A stretch of DNA of 64,000 nt from contig CAYNNQ010000010.1 of the NCBI GenBank assembly GCA_964398785.1, forward strand, positions 1 to 64,000. Reading direction: 5' to 3'. Positions 26,385-34,957 of the stretch are shown piece by piece. Under the pieces are notes generated by a model. The model did not search any database. It had not been told where the DNA came from and saw nothing but the letters and a program-made list of their open reading frames with translations. This DNA comes from CAYNNQ01 sp964398785 (lineage in GTDB: Bacteria; Desulfobacterota; Desulfovibrionia; Desulfovibrionales; Desulfonatronovibrionaceae). The position numbers were made by a program, and so were the translations under genes. Within the stretch, counting starts at the first letter, position 1. Every line of letters begins with the position of its first letter.

Positions 26385-26714
26385 ATGAGCCTCTATCAGC
26401 AAGTGCCCATATTAATCTCCCAGACACCCACTTTGCAGAAATTTCAAGTGGCCAGTCAGAATCAGCCCCATGTCCAGCAGACCTTCTTGGGAGCACTTGC
26501 GGTGGAGAAACACAAGAAAGAAGCCCAACAAGTAACCAAAACAGAAAAGAGCGATTCCAATTTATTTATTAAAAAGGAAAAGCAGGAGCACAAAAAACAC
26601 AGGGAGGCACCCCATTCAAGCCAGGCTGAATCTGAAGAGCAAGAGACCGCCGAATATGAGGACGACCCGAATATTGAACCCGGTTTGGGCAATATTTTGA
26701 ACACGGAAGTTTAG
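26385..26714 (+). CDS. Hypothetical protein in flagellar run (109 aa)
   Basis: A highly charged and probably disordered protein: 'MSLYQQVPILISQTPTLQ' at the start, a Lys/Glu/Gln-rich middle, then an acidic tail (EEQETAEYEDDPNIEPG). There is no signal peptide, TM or Cys. The N-terminus is the only ordered-looking part. It is placed between the FliL-like and a coiled-coil protein, so a flagellar accessory role is possible but inferred from position. The family is not recognised. Confidence 0.65.
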   Translation: MSLYQQVPILISQTPTLQKFQVASQNQPHVQQTFLGALAVEKHKKEAQQVTKTEKSDSNLFIKKEKQEHKKHREAPHSSQAESEEQETAEYEDDPNIEPGLGNILNTEV

Positions 26715-26728
26715 GCATTTTTTTAACC

Positions 26729-27157
26729 ATGGACTCCCTACATTGGACAATTTTCGCTACCAGCATTATAGAGGCCTTTCTTCTTTTATTGGTACTATTT
26801 TTCTTTGTTCGCCTAAAACGGTCTGAAGCCGCGCTGGACAAAATGCAAAAAAGCCAACAGGACTTCCTGGAAAAGCTAAAATTCAACAATTCACTGGAAC
26901 AGGAGCTGGTAGAAAGTTTTCAGGAAAGACAGAACGAACTGCTCAACCTGGAAGAAAAGCTGGAATCCCGAGCCCAGGAATTGCGCAACTTGTTGGAAAC
27001 AGCTGATGGATTCGCCAAATCCCCTCATTTTGTCCGCCAATCCATATTAAAAGGATACAGGCAGGGAAAAAGCATTGAGGACTTGACGCATTCCAGTGGG
27101 TTGTCCAGGGACGAAATTGAACTAATAATAGAAAGCGAACGGGAACAAGGAAGCTGA
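26729..27157 (+). CDS. Membrane-anchored coiled-coil protein (142 aa)
   Basis: One N-terminal TM helix (FATSIIEAFLLLLVLFFFVRL) is followed by a long Glu/Lys/Gln coiled coil (residues ~30-95). The C-terminal segment 'GYRQGKSIEDLTHSSGLSRDEIELIIES' resembles a short helix-turn-helix. Similar architectures (TM, coiled coil, small HTH-like end) occur in DUF2802-type proteins beside flagellar genes; that match is tentative. It lies 14 bp after the preceding gene. Confidence 0.7.
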   Translation: MDSLHWTIFATSIIEAFLLLLVLFFFVRLKRSEAALDKMQKSQQDFLEKLKFNNSLEQELVESFQERQNELLNLEEKLESRAQELRNLLETADGFAKSPHFVRQSILKGYRQGKSIEDLTHSSGLSRDEIELIIESEREQGS

Positions 27158-27240
27158 ACAAAAAAAGCAACCCTTTTTAATATTACCTGCAATCTGGGCT
27201 ATATTTTTGTTGGCCCTCGCCCGAATCAGGTAAACTCGCA

Positions 27241-27573
27241 TTGCCTGAACCAGAGTATATCCTAATACCCAAGCAACTTATGCGCATCAGCGAAAAGACA
27301 CACCAGCGTCTGTTAGGTTACGGCGGCAATCCGCGCCAAATAAAATTCCGTAAGCATTACAGAGTCGGTGCTATTGTCTCCGGATACATCCTGGAATACA
27401 CAGAAAAGAAAATCGCCTTGGTACGTATTGAGGACATGACACTGATTGCCAGTATCCGCCCCGGTTACCCGGAAGGGAAAATATTGTCGTTCCAAGTAAT
27501 TACGCTATACCCGGAAATTCAACTCCAGGAGTTGGACACAGACGGATATCAAGGTCTTAACCTCTTGGTTTAG
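27241..27573 (+). CDS. Hypothetical protein, probable TTG start (110 aa)
   Basis: A small soluble beta-rich protein ('GYILEYTEKKIALVRIEDMTLIASIRPGYPEGKILSFQVI'). The TTG at 27241 follows CAGGTAA; the first ATG is at 27280, so the start is unsure. It ends 2 bp before the dus gene. Function is unknown. Membership in the flagellar/tRNA run is by position only. Confidence 0.6.
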   Translation: MPEPEYILIPKQLMRISEKTHQRLLGYGGNPRQIKFRKHYRVGAIVSGYILEYTEKKIALVRIEDMTLIASIRPGYPEGKILSFQVITLYPEIQLQELDTDGYQGLNLLV

Positions 27574-27575
27574 TT

Positions 27576-28556
27576 ATGGATACCCCTGAACTCCCCATAA
27601 ATAATGCCGCTCCCTGGCTCGCTCCGGTTTCTGGATACACGGACCTTCCCTTCCGGATTTTATGCCGCAAGTACGGATGCCGTGTGGCCTGCACGGAGAT
27701 GGTAAGCGCCAAGGGGGTATTGTATGGACATACGGGGACAATGGATTTATTGCGCACTGACCCTGCGGATAGTCCTTTAGTGGTACAATTATTTGGCGCG
27801 GACCCTTGGATAATCGCCCAAGCAGCCCTCAATCTGCAAGGACATGGTTTTACCTATTTCGATCTAAACTGTGGATGCTCTATAAAAAAGGTCACCAAAT
27901 CCGGGGCGGGAGCGGCCCTTCTTCGCACCCCGGACAGGCTCATGCACATAGCCGAACACCTGATTGAAGTAGCCGGAAAAGGGAATGCCGGATTCAAGCT
28001 GCGCTTGGGATGGGATAGATACACCCCCAACTACCTGGAGACGGCTTTAGAGTTGGAAAAATTAGGGGCCGGATGGATAACTTTGCATCCCAGGTTCGCC
28101 AAGCAAAAATTCACAGGTACAGCCACATGGTCCGCCATCAAGGAATTAAAGAGGCACCTACGGATACCGGTTATTGCCAGCGGGGATATTTTCAGCGTCC
28201 AGGATGCCGCTCACTGCCTGAATGAAACTAAAGCGGATACAGTAATGTTTGCCCGAGGGGCCCTCCAGGACCCCTTGATATTTATCCGTTTTCAAAAGAT
28301 TATATCTTCCTATCCAAAGGAGAAAATCGATTTCCCCTCCCTGACCACTTTGCTGGAGGAACTTGTTTCCTTGTATAAAATATGGGACAGTCCAAATAAA
28401 AGAGGGCTATTGAGGATGCGCAGGCTCGGTCCTAAAATAATCCGTAATATTGCGGACGCGAGTTTCTTCCGCAAAAGGGCCTGCCTTTGCCGGACATGGG
28501 AGGAAATGTCCGCATTGATTTCCGAGATAGAATCCCGGAACTGGTGCGGGCAATAA
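27576..28556 (+). CDS. tRNA-dihydrouridine synthase
   Basis: An FMN enzyme of 326 aa reducing uridines in the tRNA D-loop. The barrel start 'APWLAPVSGYTDLPFRILC', 'TEMVSAKGVLY', and the active-site segment 'FDLNCGCSIKKVTKSGAGAALL' with catalytic Cys fit the Dus family, close to DusB. 'VIASGDIFS' and 'VMFARGALQDPL' form the phosphate-binding end. It starts 2 bp after the small gene at 27241 and is followed by ispH. Confidence 0.92.
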   Translation: MDTPELPINNAAPWLAPVSGYTDLPFRILCRKYGCRVACTEMVSAKGVLYGHTGTMDLLRTDPADSPLVVQLFGADPWIIAQAALNLQGHGFTYFDLNCGCSIKKVTKSGAGAALLRTPDRLMHIAEHLIEVAGKGNAGFKLRLGWDRYTPNYLETALELEKLGAGWITLHPRFAKQKFTGTATWSAIKELKRHLRIPVIASGDIFSVQDAAHCLNETKADTVMFARGALQDPLIFIRFQKIISSYPKEKIDFPSLTTLLEELVSLYKIWDSPNKRGLLRMRRLGPKIIRNIADASFFRKRACLCRTWEEMSALISEIESRNWCGQ

Positions 28557-28592
28557 CATATTCCTTATAAACACGTTAACTCCCCACGATAT

Positions 28593-29453
28593 ATGATGCA
28601 CAACCAAAAGCCGGAAATATACCTTGCGGATACTGCCGGATTCTGTATGGGTGTAAGTCTAGCCCTGCAAAAACTGGACAAAGCGCTTGCCGAAAATGTA
28701 AAAGACCGGATATGCACCCTGGGCCCAATAATACACAATCCCCAGGTATTAGAGCAATATAAAGAAAAAGGGGTGGTCTTTTTGGAAGAGGCGGGCCAGG
28801 CCCGCGCCGGGGACCGCGTAATCATTCGGGCCCATGGTATCCCTGTGGAAAAAGAAAGGGAGCTCAACCACCTTGGAGCCATCGTAATAGATGCAACTTG
28901 CCCCAAAGTAAAAAAGGCCCAACAAGCCATTCACAAAATGAGCTCATCCAACCACCTGCTTCTCTTCGGGGAGCCAGACCATCCCGAAGTGGAAGGGTTA
29001 TTGAGCTATGCCCAGGGAAGTTGGGACATAATTGAAAGTGAAGCCCATCTTGACTCCCTGCAGGTATGGCCGGAAAAGCGCTACATGCTAACCGCCCAGA
29101 CCACGCAGGATCGGACACAGTTTGAATCCATGCGGGAAATACTCTCCGCTCACCTGGGTCCCAACCTACAGATAGCGGACACTATATGCGAGGCCACCCG
29201 CAACAGGCAACTGGAAGCTATTCACATCGCCCGAGAGGTGGACTTCATGATAGTTATCGGGGGCAAAATAAGTGGAAACACTCGCCGGCTGGTACAGGTA
29301 ATAGAGGACCAAAATGTCCCAACTCAACACATAGAGACAGAACAGGAACTGGAAAAAAGGAAATTAAGCGAGTATTCCCGAATAGGCATCACTGCCGGGG
29401 CGTCCACACCGGGAGATATAATCCGGCAGGTAGTACAAAGTATCGAACAATAA
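28593..29453 (+). CDS. ispH: 4-hydroxy-3-methylbut-2-enyl diphosphate reductase
   Basis: The last enzyme of the MEP isoprenoid pathway, forming IPP and DMAPP. The three cluster Cys are visible in 'TAGFCMGVSLAL', 'IDATCPKVKKAQ' and 'ADTICEATRNRQ'. His in 'RAHGIPVEKE' and 'GEPDHPEV' match substrate-binding residues. At 286 aa it is a normal short form. It is followed by cheV after 10 bp. Confidence 0.95.
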   Translation: MMHNQKPEIYLADTAGFCMGVSLALQKLDKALAENVKDRICTLGPIIHNPQVLEQYKEKGVVFLEEAGQARAGDRVIIRAHGIPVEKERELNHLGAIVIDATCPKVKKAQQAIHKMSSSNHLLLFGEPDHPEVEGLLSYAQGSWDIIESEAHLDSLQVWPEKRYMLTAQTTQDRTQFESMREILSAHLGPNLQIADTICEATRNRQLEAIHIAREVDFMIVIGGKISGNTRRLVQVIEDQNVPTQHIETEQELEKRKLSEYSRIGITAGASTPGDIIRQVVQSIEQ

Positions 29454-29463
29454 GGGACAAGAA

Positions 29464-30414
29464 ATGGAGCACACAAACATACTTCTGGAGTCCGGAACCA
29501 ACGAACTGGAAATTGTGGAATTTTTTATAGACGAGGATGAAAACGGTAATTACCGCGGATACTACGGAGTAAACGTAGCCAAAGTCCTGGAAATAATCAG
29601 GCGTCCCTCCAAGATCACCGAACTGCCCCATTTACCCCATCCATCGGTATTGGGAGCCTTTAAGCAGCGTTCCGGGGTGATTCCTTTGGTAGACATGAGC
29701 CACTGGCTGGGCAAAAAGAAAATACAAAACAGTGACGCCAAGATTATAGTTACTGAATTCAACAACATAATAAATGGTTTTCTGGTTTCCGGAGTGAACC
29801 GTATTCACCGCGTCAGCTGGGAAGATGTAGAGCCCCCCGGAGAATATGTCTCCCATTTTAGTGACAATTCGGTAATTGGGGTAGTCAAGATTGAAGGACG
29901 GATAATCTTCCTGGTGGACCTGGAAAAAATAATCGGGGAAATCCACCCTGACTCTTCTCTCAATCTGCCATCCAATCTGGAGGGGTATGCCGGAGGGCAA
30001 TACAAGGCCTTGGTCGCGGACGACTCCTCCCTACTGCGCAAAATGCTGGGTAGCATGCTGCAAAAGGCCGGTTTCAACGTGGTGGAACTTACCAACGGAG
30101 GTGAAGCGTGGGAATATATCCAGGAACTGCGCAAACAGTGTCAGGATGAAGGAAAAAAGATCACCGCGTATCTGAATATAGTAATTTCGGACATAGAGAT
30201 GCCCACCATGGACGGCATGCATCTAACAAAGAAAATCAAAGAAGACTCAGAGCTCAAGGTTTTGCCGGTGGTTTTATTCTCTTCTCTGATTAGCGAAAAG
30301 CTTCGGCACAAAGGCCACTCCGTGGGGGCGGACGACCAAATCTCCAAACCGGAAGTCGGAGAATTGGCTCAAAGGGCAACAGCACTTATAGAAAAATCTC
30401 TAGAAAAGACCTGA
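29464..30414 (+). CDS. cheV: Chemotaxis coupling protein CheV
   Basis: A two-domain protein of 316 aa: an N-terminal CheW domain (residues ~15-150, GVNVAKVLEIIRRPSKITEL) and a C-terminal receiver (~180-310) with 'LVADDSSLLRKML', the Asp in 'IVISDIEMPTMDGM' and the Lys in 'ISKPEVGEL'. It couples receptors to CheA and may act as a phosphate sink. It ends before a bidirectional terminator. Confidence 0.94.
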   Translation: MEHTNILLESGTNELEIVEFFIDEDENGNYRGYYGVNVAKVLEIIRRPSKITELPHLPHPSVLGAFKQRSGVIPLVDMSHWLGKKKIQNSDAKIIVTEFNNIINGFLVSGVNRIHRVSWEDVEPPGEYVSHFSDNSVIGVVKIEGRIIFLVDLEKIIGEIHPDSSLNLPSNLEGYAGGQYKALVADDSSLLRKMLGSMLQKAGFNVVELTNGGEAWEYIQELRKQCQDEGKKITAYLNIVISDIEMPTMDGMHLTKKIKEDSELKVLPVVLFSSLISEKLRHKGHSVGADDQISKPEVGELAQRATALIEKSLEKT

Positions 30415-30419
30415 AAAAA

Positions 30420-30453
30420 GGCCCCGCCAGGAGTTATATTACCCAACGGGGCC
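30420..30453. terminator. Bidirectional terminator between cheV and metS
   Basis: GGCCCCG (30420-30426) pairs with CGGGGCC (30447-30453), preceded on the plus strand by an A-run and followed by TTAAT. On the minus strand the same stem is followed by a T-run, so it works best for the metS-metP direction. Confidence 0.75.
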
Positions 30454-30482
30454 TTAATCTCTATCAGCTGAATCCAGCCAAA

Positions 30483-30584
30483 TCACGTATTGCGTTTTTT
30501 AATTGCGACGCGCAGGCAAACAAGGGCTCCACCCCATGTAATACCCAACCCCAGAATCATCATTATAATAGCTCCTGCACTCAT
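30483..30584 (-). CDS. metS: MetS-like small subunit of NSS symporter (33 aa)
   Basis: A 33-residue single-helix peptide starting at the ATG at 30584, 'MSAGAIIMMILGLGITW' then 'GGALVCLRVAIKKRNT'. GGAGGGG lies upstream. A one-TM peptide with a positively charged end directly downstream of an NSS transporter matches MetS, the small partner of MetP described in Corynebacterium. It is below the usual ORF cut-off and easily missed. Confidence 0.8.
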   Translation of the reverse strand: MSAGAIIMMILGLGITWGGALVCLRVAIKKRNT

Positions 30585-30596
30585 AGACCCCTCCAA

Positions 30597-32096
30597 TTAT
30601 TCGTTGTCCAGAAATTTTTCCACGCCTGAATCTTCCTGCCCCCTGGACCAATGCAGAACGAAGGCTATTACTACCACACCTATGGCCACGGCCCAACCCA
30701 GCAAGAGTAGCGCCTGCATGGGATAATCTCCATAAGGGGTATTTATGTCCCCGATTAAATTAGCTACGGCCATATAACCCAAAACAATGGGAGTTATGAC
30801 TTTCAGGCAAAATGTCCACCAGTAGCCCACACTGAATTCAGAGGTTTTGTTGGCGTGCTTGCGGAAAATATCCGTTTTAAGGAACCATCCGATGAAAATC
30901 ACCTCAACAAGGGCACAAAAGACTATACCGAAATTATTGATGAAGTGGTCCACAATATCCAGGGCATAGAGTCCCCCTCCAGTGACAAAGATAAGACTGG
31001 CTAAAAACCCGATTATTGTATAGGCACTTACGGTAAATTTCCTGTTCCAGCCAAATTTGTCCATCAATGCTGAACAACAGGCCTCATTGATGGATATGAA
31101 CGAACTCAATCCGGCAAAAACAAGAGCGGCAAAGAAGAGAGTTCCGAAGAAAATCGGTGCTGGAAGCAAATTGATGGCCTTGGGCAATGTAACAAAGGCC
31201 AGTCCAACTCCGGCTCCGGCCACTTTACTAATGTCCACGCCCTGCTGCGCTGCCATATAACCCAGAACGCCGAACATCATAATTCCGGCAAGGATACTGA
31301 AGCCGCAATTTATAAACACGGTCATAAAGCCATTATTGTTCATATCCGAATCCTTGGGGAGATAACTGGAATAAGTTATCATAATGGCAAATCCCACACT
31401 CAGGGTAAAGAATATCTGTCCGTAGGCATCCGCCCACACCTTGTAATCAAGTATTTTGCTGAAATCCGGATTAAAAAGCCACTGTAGACCTTCTGCCGCG
31501 CCGGGAAGAGTCACTGCCCGGCCCACAATGAGCAAAACCAAAAGAAAGAGGATAGGCATGAATATCTTGTTCGCCAGCTCGATCCCTTTGCGCACTCCGC
31601 TGAACAAGACCAACCAAGTCAAAAGCCAGGCAATAACCACGGGAATAAATATATGCATTTGAATGCTGCCCCACTCAAGGGCACCACCGGTTAAACCAAG
31701 GAATTCCCCAAAAAAGAACCCCTTGGTATCCTGACCCCATCCCTGGCTGAAAGCCAGATAGAAATAGTCCATGGCCCATCCGATAACTGCAACATAGTAA
31801 ATGGCAATTACAAAGGAGACCATTACCTGCCACCATCCCAGCCATTCCATTTTCTTGGACACCCTGGAAAAGACCTTGGGAGCTGCTCCACGAAGCTTAT
31901 GCCCCAGGGAAAACTCCAAAATGATGATGGGAATTCCTGCTGTCAGCAGAGCGAAAAAATACGGGATCAAGAAAGCTCCACCCCCGTTTTCATAGGCCAT
32001 GTACGGAAAACGCCAAATGTTTCCCAATCCAATGGCCGAACCTACAGCCGCCAAAATAAATCCAAGTCTGGTTCCCCATTGCTCTCTTTGTGCCAT
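30597..32096 (-). CDS. Sodium-dependent amino-acid transporter (NSS family, MetP-like)
   Basis: A 499-aa symporter with about 12 TM helices. The N-terminus 'GFILAAVGSAIGLGNIWRFPY' is the NSS signature carrying the Na+ and substrate sites. It is followed, 12 bp downstream, by a 33-aa MetS-like peptide, so methionine and/or alanine are plausible substrates. Start is the ATG at 32096 preceded by GGGAG. It is transcribed from the region at 32100-32290. Confidence 0.9.
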   Translation of the reverse strand: MAQREQWGTRLGFILAAVGSAIGLGNIWRFPYMAYENGGGAFLIPYFFALLTAGIPIIILEFSLGHKLRGAAPKVFSRVSKKMEWLGWWQVMVSFVIAIYYVAVIGWAMDYFYLAFSQGWGQDTKGFFFGEFLGLTGGALEWGSIQMHIFIPVVIAWLLTWLVLFSGVRKGIELANKIFMPILFLLVLLIVGRAVTLPGAAEGLQWLFNPDFSKILDYKVWADAYGQIFFTLSVGFAIMITYSSYLPKDSDMNNNGFMTVFINCGFSILAGIMMFGVLGYMAAQQGVDISKVAGAGVGLAFVTLPKAINLLPAPIFFGTLFFAALVFAGLSSFISINEACCSALMDKFGWNRKFTVSAYTIIGFLASLIFVTGGGLYALDIVDHFINNFGIVFCALVEVIFIGWFLKTDIFRKHANKTSEFSVGYWWTFCLKVITPIVLGYMAVANLIGDINTPYGDYPMQALLLLGWAVAIGVVVIAFVLHWSRGQEDSGVEKFLDNE

Positions 32097-32296
32097 TTCT
32101 CCCCTGTCCTTTGCGCTTTAAAAAGTTAAAAAAACATCTAACTCCCCAAAAAAGATCGCAATAGTATTCTTCTACTCTTGCGACTAAAACCAGGAATGGG
32201 TAAGAAATACTCAAAAATATTTCTTTTCCGAATAGCCTTTTTGCTCTTATTTGCCTTAAAAATCAAGGGTAAATTTATTTTCCACCGCCCGCCCAC

Positions 32297-32326
32297 AAAA
32301 ATAGCCGGCTTCGAAGCCGGCTATTT
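32297..32326. terminator. Strong terminator-like palindrome
   Basis: A perfect 30-bp palindrome: AAAATAGCCGGCTT paired with AAGCCGGCTATTTT, centred at 32311-32312. It lies 3' of the minus-strand gene at 32368 and would end that transcript; it is also symmetric for the plus strand. Confidence 0.8.
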
Positions 32327-32367
32327 TAAATGCCTTCCATTAAATCCCTCCCCGGGCAGGGACAATA

Positions 32368-32730
32368 TCAGCCCCGCTTGCTGAACCTGTTTGTCAAGGG
32401 AGTCACTTTAGATGCCTGTTTATATCCGCTAAACCTTGTGTTTTCCGAGCGCACTCGGATCAACTCCTCTTCCAGATCATCGCGCAATTTTCGGGCCATT
32501 CCTGAAACCTGGCTTTGCAACTCCTGCAGCTTTTTTACTTTATCCACAAGTTCTGTACTGTTTTGCACGTCCGGATTCGCTGCCAGGGAATCCTTCATTT
32601 TGGCCTCACGTTGCTGGGCAACCCTGTATGCCCCGGCCAAATCCTCCTCTTCCAGCAGAGAAAGTTCATGTAACTGCATTTCGTAAGCCTCCTCCAAGGA
32701 AGAACTTAAAGAATCATTCGCTTTGCTCAT
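32368..32730 (-). CDS. Small helical protein of flagellar-accessory type (120 aa)
   Basis: Almost entirely helical and charged ('LEEAYEMQLHELSLLEEEDLAGAYRVAQQREAK' style heptads), with a basic C-terminal tail (ASKVTPLTNRFSKRG). There is no TM or signal. It overlaps the 3' end of the next upstream gene by 17 bp and is the last gene of a GT9-33-kb-32-kb unit. A FliT-like or export-chaperone-like role is possible but not shown. Confidence 0.6.
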   Translation of the reverse strand: MSKANDSLSSSLEEAYEMQLHELSLLEEEDLAGAYRVAQQREAKMKDSLAANPDVQNSTELVDKVKKLQELQSQVSGMARKLRDDLEEELIRVRSENTRFSGYKQASKVTPLTNRFSKRG

Positions 32731-33331
32731 CCTGCACCACCTGTTTCAGCTTTTTGCGCAAATCAGCTATAACGATTTTCCATTCTTCTACATGTGGCAG
32801 ATATTCATATTCCATAAGATCGGATAAAAGGACATAATCCTCGTTCTCTTGGACCTCCATCATCTCTGAAAAAAGGTCGGATAATTTCTGGACTTTATCT
32901 TCAAAATCCGAGTCGGCCTTAAACCTGAACTGATCCCGCAAAGTTCCTATCATTCCCAGAAAATCCCGAGTAACTTCCAGCAAGTCCTGGTACATGTCCA
33001 GGGCTTCCGCATCATCCGCTACCCGAAACAACTCCGCTACCTGACTTCCCCCTTTGCTCATCAGATTTAGGACTTTGTACAATTCCCGGGTAATATTCAC
33101 CGCCATTTCCGAAGTAGGTACGGTTTTAATTTCCAGCTTTTCTATCTCCTCCGTCTCCATGTCTTCGGCCTGATGGGGATATATCTCGGAAAAATTTTCA
33201 TTGTTCACCCAAACATCCGTAACCACTCGGCTCTCCATCTCTCCACCTTCAACGATCTTTACCAGCACATCCTCGAGATTATCAAAATTGCTGATGGAAT
33301 AATCGCTCTGTTGACCATCGATGATAATCAT
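32714..33331 (-). CDS. Acidic coiled-coil hypothetical protein (205 aa)
   Basis: An acidic soluble protein beginning 'MIIIDGQQSDYSISNFDNLED', with long helical stretches around residues 90-200 ('LLEVTRDFLGMIGTLRDQF', 'LSDLFSEMMEVQENEDYV'). There are no catalytic motifs. It lies between the GT9 gene and the 120-aa protein, overlapping the latter by 17 bp. The trio (GT9 plus two helical proteins) suggests a shared flagellin-related role; this is inference. Confidence 0.6.
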   Translation of the reverse strand: MIIIDGQQSDYSISNFDNLEDVLVKIVEGGEMESRVVTDVWVNNENFSEIYPHQAEDMETEEIEKLEIKTVPTSEMAVNITRELYKVLNLMSKGGSQVAELFRVADDAEALDMYQDLLEVTRDFLGMIGTLRDQFRFKADSDFEDKVQKLSDLFSEMMEVQENEDYVLLSDLMEYEYLPHVEEWKIVIADLRKKLKQVVQDEQSE

Positions 33332-33376
33332 ATCCTTCCTCCTCTAAGTTTGCCCTTTATCACCTATATGGCAAAA

Positions 33377-34933
33377 TTATCCAAAATCCGTGCCAAAAAA
33401 AGCAAGAAAATTCTCATAGCTCGCACAAACACGCAAAAAAGTTTGTATATCCGGAGCGGACTCTTGGGAATGGACTTTCCAGAGCATGGCCAAAGGGGCA
33501 AAAATCTCGCTTTGTTCCAGCATAGCCCCCACCTGGTGCCATGTATTCATAAATTTTTTCTGCACAGAGGGATACGGAGTTTGCAACAAAGTATTTCCCT
33601 GTACAGACAAAAGCCCAAAAAAAGGACGGATACTTTCTGCCTCCTTTTGCACCCTGTCCATAAAGACCCCACTGGGAAGAGATAGGTCACTAATGTCAGG
33701 GTACATACCCTCCAGGAAATAAGCATATGCCCTTTTCTGAAGCCTCATCCACCTGCTGCGATCATCCTCCCCCTGGGAATTTCTGCTTTGTAAATCCATA
33801 AATCCGTGTTTTTTGACAGTCACCCAAGCCCGACAGGTGTTATCCGAACACTGGGGCCATGTTCCGGAACCCAGAAATCCCCGAATCATTTCTCCCACAA
33901 ATGGGGGAGAAATGAATTCCCGGCAGGCATAATCGCGGGGGCAACTGCTGCGGAAAGGACACGGATGGCAATCGATATTTGGCTCCAGGCACATATTGCC
34001 CTCTTTGTATACGGCAGTATCCCACGGTTGGGCCGTAGCCAAAAAAAAGGCCAATACCGGCTTGTTCAGACCGGCCGCAAGATGCATTGTGCCTGTATCG
34101 TTGGTCACCAAGAGTTCCAAATGGCCCAGAACCCCGGCCAACTCCCGCATATCTGTTCTCCCGACCAAATTTACAGCAGGAGCGGAAGTTTTTTCCCTGT
34201 ATTTTTTTGCCAGTCCTTTCTCTGCCCCCGAGCCTAGAAGCACAGGGCACAATCTATGGTTCTGCCACACCAATTCCCCCAGCTCCGCAAAATATCCTAC
34301 AGGCCAGCGGCGCTTATCTTCGCTTGCTCCTAGCTGAAACCCTATATAACCCTTGCACTGCAAAGGTTTTTCCTGATCCAATAATGAACGACTGTGTTTT
34401 TTTGTTTCTTTTTCCGCAGGGAGCAACTCAAACTTTGCTTCTTCAGGGTCGCATCCAGAAACCCGCAGAAACACATCCACGAGGTTAAAAGGACTGCTGC
34501 CCCGAAGCCCAGCGGAAGCCTCCAGATAAATCGCCCATTTGCTGGAAAAGCGGGCAAAGCCGTGTTTGTCTACAAAAAAACCCTGCTTGTCCTTCAAGTC
34601 TAGACTGCTGGTAAGCAATTTACAGCTAAGAGTTGAAGTCAGATTCAAAACACTGTCCCATTGCCCGTATCCCAGCAAATTCGATTTCCAAGTGTGCAGG
34701 GAACGCAGGGCCCTTATCCAATTTTGATCCAAATCGCGCAATAAATCGGAGCCGGGAAGGGGAAAAATGAGGTCAAGCCCCCTCAACAGCCCAGCAGCCT
34801 GGGCAAAATTGCTCAAGCAAACCAGTCCGGTACTGCTGCCTCCATTTTTAAGGCAACTGATTACAGGCTGAGTTTGAAGCAGGTCTCCAAAACGCGTCAG
34901 ATTTATGACCAATTGATGGGAGATTTTCTGCAT
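33377..34933 (-). CDS. GT9 family glycosyltransferase with C-terminal extension
   Basis: The 518-aa protein has a heptosyltransferase-like N-terminal ~350 residues ('LVINLTRFGDLLQTQPVI', 'GFQLGASEDKRRWP', 'ELLVTNDTGTMHLAAGLNKPVLAFF'), a Cys-rich segment 'CHPCPFRSSCPRDYAC', then a ~150-aa helical extension. GT9 enzymes normally move heptose onto LPS; here the neighbours suggest motility-related glycans. The extension is not part of classical WaaC/F and is not recognised. Confidence 0.85.
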   Translation of the reverse strand: MQKISHQLVINLTRFGDLLQTQPVISCLKNGGSSTGLVCLSNFAQAAGLLRGLDLIFPLPGSDLLRDLDQNWIRALRSLHTWKSNLLGYGQWDSVLNLTSTLSCKLLTSSLDLKDKQGFFVDKHGFARFSSKWAIYLEASAGLRGSSPFNLVDVFLRVSGCDPEEAKFELLPAEKETKKHSRSLLDQEKPLQCKGYIGFQLGASEDKRRWPVGYFAELGELVWQNHRLCPVLLGSGAEKGLAKKYREKTSAPAVNLVGRTDMRELAGVLGHLELLVTNDTGTMHLAAGLNKPVLAFFLATAQPWDTAVYKEGNMCLEPNIDCHPCPFRSSCPRDYACREFISPPFVGEMIRGFLGSGTWPQCSDNTCRAWVTVKKHGFMDLQSRNSQGEDDRSRWMRLQKRAYAYFLEGMYPDISDLSLPSGVFMDRVQKEAESIRPFFGLLSVQGNTLLQTPYPSVQKKFMNTWHQVGAMLEQSEIFAPLAMLWKVHSQESAPDIQTFLRVCASYENFLAFFGTDFG

Positions 34934-34957
34934 AATAGTTTTTCCTACTTCCCGGCC

